The notes below the pieces were generated by a model that searched no databases, was not told the DNA's origin, and was given only the letters and a program-made list of their open reading frames with translations. Of a stretch of DNA of 11,761 nucleotides, positions 1 through 5,866 are shown in pieces (the first letter of the stretch is position 1; each line of letters starts with the position of its first letter). Position numbers and translations under genes: made by a program. The stretch is taken from positions 1 to 11,761 of the forward strand of contig CAJUFO010000103.1 in assembly GCA_910585615.1 (NCBI GenBank), read 5' to 3'. The DNA is from an uncultured Acetatifactor sp. (GTDB lineage: Bacteria > Bacillota > Clostridia > Lachnospirales > Lachnospiraceae).

Positions 1-42
1 CAGACCTCTTGTCTCCACCATTCCTAATGCTTCCTGTGCCAT
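1..42 (-). CDS. BMC shell protein, PduA/PduJ-like (5' end only)
   Basis: Only the first 14 codons are in the window; the gene runs off the left edge. They read MAQEALGMVETRGL, identical to the N-terminus of the shell protein at 523-798 and almost the same as PduA (MQQEALGMVETKGL, recalled from memory). The start ATG (42-40) follows an AGGAGG ribosome binding site with 8-base spacing. It would be a hexameric BMC-H shell subunit and the last visible gene of the operon, 46 bases after the 89-427 shell gene. The nucleotide sequence differs from the 523-798 copy at several third positions, so it is an older paralogue, not a fresh duplication. Pore and C-terminus cannot be seen. Confidence 0.85.
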   Translation of the reverse strand, partial: MAQEALGMVETRGL

Positions 43-55
43 TTCTTTTCCTCCT

Positions 56-67
56 TATTCCAGTTCC
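56..67 (-). repeat. Copy 1 of a 12-base leader repeat (GGAACTGGAATA on minus)
   Basis: The minus strand reads GGAACTGGAATA directly before the AGGAGG of the partial shell gene. Exact copies stand at 2650-2661 and 4120-4131, each immediately before a ribosome binding site. Here it also reads as a minimal ORF, ATG GAA CTG GAA TAA (MELE). Its role is unknown; it may be a relic of copied gene ends or a translation-initiation element. Confidence 0.6.
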
Positions 68-88
68 ATAACTGTCCGTTGCTTTTCA

Positions 89-427
89 TTATACTTCCTG
101 AATCGTCCTTGCGTCAAGCCCGCTGGCCTGCGCCTCTTTGTTCATGAACCGGCTTGCGCTCAGGTTCACGAGTCTGATGATTTCTTCGTGGGGATTGGCG
201 ATGATGCCGCTGGCCACAGGCTTTTTGATTGCCTTGGCCGCCGCAGTCTCCACGGCCTCTGTGACGGACGCCACATCGCCCCTGACGATGATGGTGACCA
301 GCCTGCCGCCCAGCTTCCTCTCCCATGTGGCCAGCTCCACGCCGGATGTCTTGCACATGATGTCCAAGGCATCGACGGCGGCGACCACGCCTGTAATCTC
401 GATAAAGCCCAATGATGTACCGCTCAT
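89..427 (-). CDS. BMC-H shell protein with C-terminal extension
   Basis: This 112-residue protein has one BMC domain (Pfam PF00936 type), about residues 4-88, with the hallmarks LGFIEITGVVAAVDALDIM and LVTIIVRGDVASV. Such proteins form hexagonal tiles of the microcompartment shell. The pore-loop region reads KLGGR (38-42) instead of the PduA-type KIGSG, so an arginine lies near the pore and selectivity may differ. Residues 89-112 are a polar tail past the core fold; PduA-type subunits lack a tail of this kind. The ATG start follows AAAGGAG with suitable spacing. The gene sits between two PduA-like shell genes, 95 bases after the 523-798 gene. Family assignment is firm; exact type is not. Confidence 0.92.
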   Translation of the reverse strand: MSGTSLGFIEITGVVAAVDALDIMCKTSGVELATWERKLGGRLVTIIVRGDVASVTEAVETAAAKAIKKPVASGIIANPHEEIIRLVNLSASRFMNKEAQASGLDARTIQEV

Positions 428-522
428 TTGCCGGCTCCTTTGCTTAGCCTGAATCTGTCATATGTCCCTGGACGTCTCTGTCACGCTGACTCGAGAATCC
501 CCTCAGTGGCAGGAATACAACC

Positions 523-798
523 TCAAATCTTCGGCAGAATCTTCTCCACGTCATTGTGGGGCCTGGGGATGACATGTGCAGCCACCAGCTCGCCCAGCCT
601 GCTGGCCGCGGCGGAACCGCTCTCCACGGATGCCTTGACCGCGCCTACATCGCCGCGTACCATGACGGTCACCAGTCCGGAACCGATTTTCTCCGTGCCT
701 ATCAGAGATACCTCAGCAGACTTGGTCATCGCATCGGCGGCCTCGATGGCTGCCGTCAAACCTCTCGTTTCTACCATTCCCAATGCTTCCTGTGCCAT
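523..798 (-). CDS. BMC-H shell protein, PduA/PduJ type
   Basis: This 91-residue protein is a canonical BMC-H hexamer subunit. It matches PduA/PduJ nearly residue for residue: EALGMVETRGLTAAIEAADAM at the start, the pore loop KIGSG at residues 37-41 (the Lys37/Ser40 pore of PduA), LVTVMVRGDVGAVKA, and the end HVIPRPHNDVEKILPK. Such subunits make the main shell facets and pass small polar metabolites such as 1,2-propanediol (knowledge of the family). The ATG start follows AAAGGAGAGC. It lies 166 bases after the previous shell gene, and that gap contains a stable hairpin. Function is secure; the choice between the PduA and PduJ name is not meaningful here. Confidence 0.95.
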   Translation of the reverse strand: MAQEALGMVETRGLTAAIEAADAMTKSAEVSLIGTEKIGSGLVTVMVRGDVGAVKASVESGSAAASRLGELVAAHVIPRPHNDVEKILPKI

Positions 799-822
799 AA
801 TGCTCTCCTTTCATTTTCCGTA

Positions 823-854
823 CATCCGCTGGCCCCTCTTTCAGGCCGCGGATG
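823..854 (-). other. Stem-loop in the leader between two shell genes
   Basis: CATCCGC (823-829) and GGCC (831-834) pair with GGCC (844-847) and GCGGATG (848-854). This makes an 11-bp, GC-rich stem with one bulged base (830) and a 9-base loop. It ends 25 bases before the ATG of the 523-798 shell gene. No T-run follows on the minus strand, so it is not a classical terminator. It could stabilise or set a processing point in the operon mRNA, giving the major shell gene separate dosage (inference). Confidence 0.5.
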
Positions 855-874
855 TTTCGAATCCATCATTTCAT

Positions 875-890
875 CGGCAGCTTCGTGCCG
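875..890 (-). other. Second small hairpin in the same shell intergenic gap
   Basis: CGGCA (875-879) pairs with TGCCG (886-890) over a 6-base loop. It is enclosed by two TTCGAA copies (856-861 and 892-897) that can pair with each other as an outer stem. With the neighbouring hairpin at 823-854, most of the 799-964 gap could be structured RNA. No small gene was found in this gap. Confidence 0.3.
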
Positions 891-964
891 TTTCGAACCT
901 TTTGTGCCGCCTGTTTCCGGCTGTCAGGGCTTTCCCTTAAGGTACCAAGTCTGAAAAGCGCCTC

Positions 965-1315
965 CTAGTTTTTATCAAATGCGCTGATTTTCAGCATCTT
1001 GCCGGTGTCCCCGGTAGGCCTTGGGATGATGTGGCGCTGTACCACGCCGGTGAGGGATTTGGCTACCGCCTCCCCCGCTTCCATGGCCGCCTCCACCGCC
1101 GCCACGCTTCCCCGGAATTTTACTGTCACCAGCAGAGGCACCGGCAGGGCGTCCGCATTTGCAGGTTTATTTTTGTCAAAGACCTCAAGCCTCACATCCG
1201 CCGCCTTGCAGCCTGCGTCAGCCGCCATGAAGGCGCAGACAAGGCCGAACACCTCCAGCAATCCCACCGCTTCTTCCGCGGAATCTCTGTCTTCCATGGA
1301 AATCTTTTCTTCCAT
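965..1315 (-). CDS. BMC-domain shell protein with divergent pore loop
   Basis: This 116-residue protein has one BMC domain, about residues 15-111: EAVGLLEVFGLVCAFMAADAG, LLVTVKFRGSVAAVEAAMEAG and the typical end HIIPRPTGDTGKMLKI. It differs from the PduA type in two ways. It has a 14-residue charged N-terminal extension. The short pore loop is replaced by a longer segment rich in Asn, Ala and Pro, at about residues 46-60. It may therefore form a tile with an altered or closed pore, or act in cargo attachment (inference). The start at 1315 follows GAGGAAAGTAA; the inner ATG at 1297 has no ribosome binding site. It is the first shell gene of the operon, 109 bases after the alcohol dehydrogenase. 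Confidence 0.9.
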   Translation of the reverse strand: MEEKISMEDRDSAEEAVGLLEVFGLVCAFMAADAGCKAADVRLEVFDKNKPANADALPVPLLVTVKFRGSVAAVEAAMEAGEAVAKSLTGVVQRHIIPRPTGDTGKMLKISAFDKN

Positions 1316-1424
1316 TTACTTTCCTCGCTTCCCCGCATGCCCGCAGCCCGCTTTCCTTTTCAGCCTGCCGGCAATCGGTTTCGTCTCCATCTCGTCTCTG
1401 TCCTGTCGGCTCTAAATCCCGGCC

Positions 1425-2636
1425 CTACTGATTGATGATGGCAATCTTCAGCCCTGTCATGGCCAGATTGGTCTTCAGCGCCTCATTGATCTCCTCCAGC
1501 GGGTAGGTATGGGTAATCAGCTTATCCATGGGAAGTCCCAGCTTCTTCGCGCTCTTTAGGAAGTCGAAGGTAGTGGCGTAGTCCCGCAGGGTGTACACCC
1601 AGCTGCCCACGGTGGTGATCTCCTTGGAGCAGATGTCGAAGTGGGGGTTGATGGTGGCATCCCCGCCGTTGATGAAGAATCCCAGCTCGCAAAGCCCGCC
1701 GCCGTTGCGGATGAACTTATAGATGTTGGAATGTCCCGCGGGGGATCCGGTGCACTGGAACGCGAAATCCGCCAGATGCCCGTCGCACTTCTCGGCCACG
1801 GCCCCTGCCAGCGCCTCGATGCCCTTATGCTCCTTGAAGTTCACGGAGTCGGAGGCCCCCAGCTCCTTTGCGAAGTCCAGGCGTTTCTGCTCCCCGTCCA
1901 CGGCCACAATCTTATTGATGCCCATGGTGCGCAGGATGGCGATGCAGATCAGGCCGATGGGGCCGCAGCCCTGTACCACCACTCTGCTGTTGAACCGCAG
2001 GATTCCTGTGCTCTTCGCTCTCTCCACCGCGTGGATCAGCACCGCGCAGGGCTCAATGAGGACTCTGGAATACAGGTCAAGGTCGCTGACATTGAACACG
2101 GTAGAGCCCTTGCGGATCAGGATGTAATCGGAAAACCAGCCGTTTAAGTGGATGTCGTCGTCAGGCAGAAGTCCATACACGTCGGCGCCGCCCACATTCT
2201 GCTTATTCAGGTCGAACATGGTGATGTCCGGGTTGTCCTTGAAGATCATGCAGGTGACTACCTTGTCGCCCAGCTTCAAATCCTTGCCTGCGCTGTCTTT
2301 CTTTACGTTTTTCCCCATCTTCACAATCTCGCCGGTGCCCTCGTGGCCAAGTGCCACAGGAATCAGGCTGAAGGGGTCTCTCTTGAATTCATGGGCGTCC
2401 GTACCGCAGACGCCGCAGCCTTCCACTTTTACCAGGATGTCGTCGTCGCCCACCTCAGGCATGGGGAATTCCTTTACGTCGAAATGCTCCAGGCTCGTCA
2501 GCATGGCCACATGGGCGGTCTTAGGAATCGCGCCGCCTGTCTGGCTTCCTGTCCCGCCGGCCGCGCTTGCCACACCGCCGGACATGCTTGCCAGCACTTG
2601 TTTCACTATCTCTTCTATCTGCGCTGTATCTGCCAT
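1425..2636 (-). CDS. BMC-targeted zinc-type alcohol dehydrogenase
   Basis: This 403-residue medium-chain dehydrogenase probably reduces the compartment aldehyde (likely propionaldehyde) to alcohol and regenerates NAD inside the shell. Residues 5-19 (AQIEEIVKQVLASMS) form an encapsulation-type amphipathic helix, followed by a Gly/Ser/Thr linker to about residue 38. The catalytic domain shows GCGVCGTD (Cys77), the GHE signature (97-99) and EPC (195-197) as probable zinc ligands. The Rossmann motif is GCGPIG (223-228), and Asp247 at the end of the second strand suggests NAD over NADP. The four-cysteine structural-zinc lobe of classical members is absent: only Cys129 lies in that region. The ATG follows AAAGGAG. 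It lies 82 bases after the aldehyde dehydrogenase. Family is certain; the physiological substrate is inferred from neighbours. Confidence 0.92.
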   Translation of the reverse strand: MADTAQIEEIVKQVLASMSGGVASAAGGTGSQTGGAIPKTAHVAMLTSLEHFDVKEFPMPEVGDDDILVKVEGCGVCGTDAHEFKRDPFSLIPVALGHEGTGEIVKMGKNVKKDSAGKDLKLGDKVVTCMIFKDNPDITMFDLNKQNVGGADVYGLLPDDDIHLNGWFSDYILIRKGSTVFNVSDLDLYSRVLIEPCAVLIHAVERAKSTGILRFNSRVVVQGCGPIGLICIAILRTMGINKIVAVDGEQKRLDFAKELGASDSVNFKEHKGIEALAGAVAEKCDGHLADFAFQCTGSPAGHSNIYKFIRNGGGLCELGFFINGGDATINPHFDICSKEITTVGSWVYTLRDYATTFDFLKSAKKLGLPMDKLITHTYPLEEINEALKTNLAMTGLKIAIINQ

Positions 2637-2649
2637 TTTTTCTCCTTTC

Positions 2650-2661
2650 TATTCCAGTTCC
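2650..2661 (-). repeat. Copy 2 of the 12-base leader repeat
   Basis: GGAACTGGAATA on the minus strand lies just before the GAAAGGAG ribosome binding site of the alcohol dehydrogenase. With its flank it shares 14 bases (GCGGAACTGGAATA) with the copy at 4120-4131, where the bases encode the end of the HbpS-like protein (AELE, stop). Here they are in non-coding sequence, as if the tail of such a gene had been copied between the two dehydrogenase genes. Confidence 0.6.
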
Positions 2662-2718
2662 GCATGTGCCCAGACAGTACCGGGCATGGCATGGGCACTG
2701 GCCAGACACTTGCTGTTT

Positions 2719-4107
2719 TTAACGGATGCAGAGACTGTCGGACATGACGCAGCGTCTGCTCTTGGTGAAGCTCTTGGTGCTGGTCAGGCCCTCGCCGGTA
2801 CGGCTGGCGATGGTGAAGGTGCAGTACCCTTCGCCGCCGAAGCCCAGCGCCGCGTAGGAAGGGGCGTTCTTCACCAGAATGGCCGTATCGATTTCTCTTG
2901 CGTACTTTGTGATATTGTCAATGTTCTTGGAGTGGATGTGGGCGGAATGGCGGTTGCCGTGCTCCAGCCACACGGCCTTCTCTATGGCATCGTCGATGTC
3001 CTTTGCCCTGACCATGCCTAAAATCGGCATCATCAGCTCCTCTGCAATCAGAGGATGCTCCTTTTCGCCCTCGAAGACGATGCAGCGGATGTTGTCGGGG
3101 ACGGTGACGCCAATCATGCCGAGCAGGGTCTTCGCGTCCCGGCCCACGCATTTCCGGTTCAGCCCCTTGGGGGTGAGCACTGTGGCCGTGAGCCTCTCCT
3201 GCTCCTCCTTGGAGATCAGGTAGCAGCCCTGCTCGGAAATCATGTAGTGCATCAGCTCGTCCGCAATCGTGTCTACAGCCACGATTTCTTTCTCCGCGAT
3301 GCAGGGAAGGTTGTTGTCAAAGGTGCAGCCGTTGACGATGTCTTCCGCAGCCTTTCTGATGTCCGCGGTCTCGTCCACCACTGCGGGGGGATTTCCGGCC
3401 CCCGCGCCTATGCCGCGCTTTCCGGAAGACAGCACTGCCGTCACCACGCCCGGGCCGCCGGTGGCCACCAGCAAAGGGATGTCCTTATGCTTCATCATCA
3501 CATCGCTGGTCTGAAGCGTAGGCACCTCCACGGTGCAGGCCACATTGTCCGGGCCTCCGGCCTCCATGGAAGCCTCGTTGATCATGTTGATGGCAAAGAT
3601 GGTGGTCTTCACGGCCTGAGGGTGGGGGTTGAACACCACCGTGTTGCCCGCCGCCAGCATGCCGATGGAATTGCAGATGACGGTCTCGCTGGGATTGGTG
3701 CAGGGCGTGATCGCGCCGATGACCCCGAAGGGCCCCATCTCAATCAGGGTCAGCCCCCTGTCGCCGGACCAAGCCGTGGTCTTCAGGTCTTCGGTGCCCG
3801 GGGTCTTGTCCGCCACCAGCTTGTGCTTTAATATCTTATGCCCCACATTGCCCATTCCTGTCTCGTTCACGCCCATCCGGGCAATGATTTCCGCATTCTC
3901 ATGGGTTTTCCTGCGGATATTGCTGATAATCTGTTCTCTCTGATCCAGGGACATCCTGCGGACGGTTTTCTGCGAAGCCTTTGCGGCTGCGATGGCTTCG
4001 TTCATGTCGGTAAAGATGCCGTGCTTTCCGCTTGCGGATTCCGCAATCTGCATCTTCGCCACCACTTCCTGTACGATATCCTGTACCAGATTCTCGTTTA
4101 CAAGCAC
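2719..4107 (-). CDS. CoA-acylating aldehyde dehydrogenase, PduP/EutE family
   Basis: This 462-residue protein is close in length to PduP. It would convert the compartment aldehyde, NAD and CoA to acyl-CoA and NADH (propionaldehyde to propionyl-CoA in PDU-type systems). Residues 5-20 (ENLVQDIVQEVVAKMQ) are a PduP-like N-terminal encapsulation helix, joined by a short linker to the dehydrogenase domain. Visible family motifs are GPFGVIGAITPCTNPSET, GAGAGNPPAVVDETADI and the active-site block NGCTFDNNLPCIAEKE with catalytic Cys269. The end RRCV...LCIR resembles other PduP/EutE C-termini. The start is GTG (4107-4105), chosen because AGGAGG lies 7 bases upstream, overlapping the stop codon of the preceding gene. 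It is tightly coupled to that gene, with an 11-base gap. Confidence 0.95.
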   Translation of the reverse strand: MLVNENLVQDIVQEVVAKMQIAESASGKHGIFTDMNEAIAAAKASQKTVRRMSLDQREQIISNIRRKTHENAEIIARMGVNETGMGNVGHKILKHKLVADKTPGTEDLKTTAWSGDRGLTLIEMGPFGVIGAITPCTNPSETVICNSIGMLAAGNTVVFNPHPQAVKTTIFAINMINEASMEAGGPDNVACTVEVPTLQTSDVMMKHKDIPLLVATGGPGVVTAVLSSGKRGIGAGAGNPPAVVDETADIRKAAEDIVNGCTFDNNLPCIAEKEIVAVDTIADELMHYMISEQGCYLISKEEQERLTATVLTPKGLNRKCVGRDAKTLLGMIGVTVPDNIRCIVFEGEKEHPLIAEELMMPILGMVRAKDIDDAIEKAVWLEHGNRHSAHIHSKNIDNITKYAREIDTAILVKNAPSYAALGFGGEGYCTFTIASRTGEGLTSTKSFTKSRRCVMSDSLCIR

Positions 4108-4118
4108 TGTGCTACCTC

Positions 4119-4766
4119 CTATTCCAGTTCCGCGAATATACTTTTTCCATAAGCTGCCAGAGCCGTGTCCTGTTCGGCGCTACCGCCGCTGACGCCCAGG
4201 GCGCCCACGATGACTTCGCCCCTCCTCAGCACCTCTCCGCCGCCAAATATGACGATTCTACCATTATTGGTGAACTGTATGCCGTACAGACTCCCACCGG
4301 GCCCGCTCAGGCTCCCAAGCCGGGCAGTGGACATCTGGAACGCTATGGATGTATAAGTCTTGTTCAATGCCACATCAAAGCTGCCTATGTAGGCACCATC
4401 CATGCAGTGGACGGCCACGGGCCTTCCTGCGGCGTCGGAGACTGCCGTCACCACGCGCATGTCCCATTCCGCCGCCTTGGCCTCGATTTTCCCAATCAGC
4501 TCCACCGCCTTCGCAAGGGGCATGGATACACGCACCAGGCCGCCGTTGGCGGGGACCAGCTTTCCGTCCCCGGAGGGTATCGCCGCCCCATGGCCAGGAC
4601 CTGCAGCCCCCGGGGCATAGTCCCCATCCGGACCACAGGCCTCTGCCGTGCCTGTCCGCCCGGCGGCCGGAGGATGCCCTGCTTCGGGGCCGCTTTCCGG
4701 ATTCTGCCGTCCCGCCGCTTTTTCTACGACTGCACGGACGATTGCCTCTATTTCTCTGTTTTCCAT
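4119..4766 (-). CDS. GlcG/HbpS-like (DUF336) protein with encapsulation helix
   Basis: This 215-residue protein has three parts. Residues 1-18 (MENREIEAIVRAVVEKAA) form an encapsulation-type amphipathic helix. Residues 20-75 are a low-complexity linker rich in Gly, Ala and Pro. Residues 78-215 are a GlcG/HbpS domain (PF03928; also the C-terminal half of PduO), with MPLAKAVELIGKIEAKA, VAVSDAAGRPVAVH-type strands and the end GALGVSGGSAEQDTALA. Homologues bind haem or cobalamin-related ligands, but the function in microcompartments is not settled. The ATG follows CAGGAG with 6-base spacing. It starts 37 bases after the aldolase, and its stop TAG overlaps the next gene's ribosome binding site. 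The fold is confident; the role as a redox or cofactor helper is speculative. Confidence 0.85.
   Translation of the reverse strand: MENREIEAIVRAVVEKAAGRQNPESGPEAGHPPAAGRTGTAEACGPDGDYAPGAAGPGHGAAIPSGDGKLVPANGGLVRVSMPLAKAVELIGKIEAKAAEWDMRVVTAVSDAAGRPVAVHCMDGAYIGSFDVALNKTYTSIAFQMSTARLGSLSGPGGSLYGIQFTNNGRIVIFGGGEVLRRGEVIVGALGVSGGSAEQDTALAAYGKSIFAELE
4120..4131 (-). repeat. Copy 3 of the 12-base leader repeat (coding)
   Basis: Here GGAACTGGAATA encodes the last residues (ELE) and the first two bases of the stop codon of the HbpS-like protein. It runs straight into the AGGAGG of the aldehyde dehydrogenase. The other two copies (56-67 and 2650-2661) are outside genes but in the same place relative to the downstream ribosome binding site. 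Confidence 0.6.
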
Positions 4767-4803
4767 ATGAATCTCCTGCAGAATGTCCTGTCGGCAGGCA
4801 TCT

Positions 4804-5610
4804 TTATTTTCCTAACTGCTCCAGCACCTTCTTCGTGATTTCGGCCACCACATCGGCAGAGACAGCGGACTTCTTGTCATCGCTGTGGCATCCGCCTCCG
4901 CAGGTATGGCAGCTGGGCTTGCCCTCCTTGACATTGGGGCAGAGGTTGGCGGGATGACGGCCCTTCATGCCGAACTGTCTCCTGATCTCGTAGAGATCCT
5001 CCACCTGCTGAGGTGTGAACTCCTTGGGGCCTCCCAGCATTCTGGACTGGTACAGGAGCTGCGCGTAGAATTCCACGGACTCCATCTTCAGATAAGCGGC
5101 AAGCAGGGAATCGGAATAGGTCAGGGCGCCGTGGTTCTCTAAGAGGACAGCGTCAAAATGCTGCACGTACTCGGAGACGGCATCGGGAATCTCCATGGTG
5201 GAAGGCCTGCCGTACTTCGCGATGGGCACGCAGCCAAGGGCGATGACCGCCTCGGGCATGATGGGCTGGGTCAGGGGGATGCCTGCGATGGCGAAGCTGG
5301 TGGCATACACGGGATGGGCATGGACTACGCTTCTGACGTCAGGTCTCTCCTGATAGACTCTCATGTGCATCTTAATCTCGGACGAGGGCTTGAAATTGCC
5401 GTTGGCCTGGATCACATTGCCCTGGGCGTCCACCTTGCAGATGTACTCGGGGGTCATGAAGCCCTTGGACACGCCCGTAGGGGTGCAAAGGAATTCATTG
5501 TCGCTGATCTTCACGGAGATGTTTCCGTCGTTGGCGGCCACCATGTTCCGGTTGTAGATTCTCTTGCCGATGTCGCAAATCTCTTTTTTGATTTCATACT
5601 CGTTCTGCAT
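4804..5610 (-). CDS. Class II aldolase, FucA-like, BMC-targeted
   Basis: This 268-residue protein is the first gene of the BMC operon. It should cleave L-fuculose-1-phosphate (or rhamnulose-1-phosphate) to DHAP and L-lactaldehyde. Motifs are GNISVK (29-34), TPTG (43-46), PSSE with Glu78, HAH with His97 and His99, and ENHG with His160. These match E. coli FucA Glu73, His92, His94 and His155 at a constant offset of five, so the zinc site is intact. FucA Tyr113 has no obvious counterpart. After the catalytic domain (to about 215) come a cysteine-rich stretch (Cys224, 234, 237, 241) and a C-terminal encapsulation helix (VSADVVAEITKKVLEQLGK, 250-268). The start at 5610 has AGGAGG at ideal spacing; an upstream in-frame start at 5658 lacks one and adds an unlikely 16-residue extension. 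The sugar preference is not decided. Confidence 0.93.
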   Translation of the reverse strand: MQNEYEIKKEICDIGKRIYNRNMVAANDGNISVKISDNEFLCTPTGVSKGFMTPEYICKVDAQGNVIQANGNFKPSSEIKMHMRVYQERPDVRSVVHAHPVYATSFAIAGIPLTQPIMPEAVIALGCVPIAKYGRPSTMEIPDAVSEYVQHFDAVLLENHGALTYSDSLLAAYLKMESVEFYAQLLYQSRMLGGPKEFTPQQVEDLYEIRRQFGMKGRHPANLCPNVKEGKPSCHTCGGGCHSDDKKSAVSADVVAEITKKVLEQLGK

Positions 5611-5639
5611 TTTGATTCCTCCTGATTCATTTGGTTTCC

Positions 5640-5664
5640 TGCCGCCGGCTTGTCCCATGCGGCA
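5640..5664 (-). other. GC-rich hairpin in the aldolase mRNA leader
   Basis: TGCCGC (5640-5645) pairs with GCGGCA (5659-5664) over a 13-base loop, in an otherwise AT-rich leader of about 160 bases between the predicted start site and the aldolase ATG. It lies about 30 bases upstream of the start codon. There is no T-run on the minus strand. It may affect mRNA stability or translation; this is only a structural observation. Confidence 0.3.
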
Positions 5665-5700
5665 AAATTCAATTGTAGCGCTTTTCGGCTTACAGGGCGT

Positions 5701-5772
5701 ACAATAGAAAACAAAAGCAATTTCCTACTTTCTATTGTTTTGTACAATAGAAAGAAAAAAACTTTCTATTGT
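5701..5772 (-). promoter_or_regulatory. Four-copy alternating operator array at the BMC promoter start site
   Basis: An 11-base element, ACAATAGAAAG, occurs at 5744-5754, and in reverse at 5728-5738 and 5762-5772. A further copy matching at 10 of 11 bases lies at 5701-5711. Neighbouring copies alternate in direction. The central pair forms a perfect 11-bp-arm inverted repeat around a 5-base spacer. The array begins at the predicted +1 and covers the early transcribed region, as expected for a repressor acting by blocking or roadblock. No regulator gene is in the window. Repeated half-sites would suit DeoR- or GntR-type sugar regulators, but the family cannot be read from the DNA. Confidence 0.7.
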
Positions 5773-5777
5773 CTAGT

Positions 5778-5806
5778 ATTATAAGCCTATCCACCACACA
5801 AGTCAA
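5778..5806 (-). promoter_or_regulatory. Sigma-70-type promoter of the BMC operon
   Basis: On the minus strand, TTGACT (5806-5801) and TATAAT (5783-5778) are separated by exactly 17 bases, close to the consensus for the housekeeping sigma factor. The predicted start is near 5771, at the edge of the operator array. It stands about 160 bases upstream of the aldolase ATG, with no other minus-strand gene between. Confidence 0.75.
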
Positions 5807-5866
5807 CAAGTAAATGTTGGATTGTGTCGTTTTTGTTTTATTTTTGTGGTTTCTGACAAAGGGGAT

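Noticed and set aside
3055..3831. Long plus-strand frame of 258 codons opposite the aldehyde dehydrogenase
   Set aside because: It is a GC-driven shadow of a clear PduP/EutE-family gene and has no family motifs of its own.
5671..5690. A cre-like catabolite repression site (TGTAGCGCTTTTC) in the aldolase leader
   Set aside because: Only the central GCGC and part of the flanks match the CcpA consensus, with too many mismatches on both strands.
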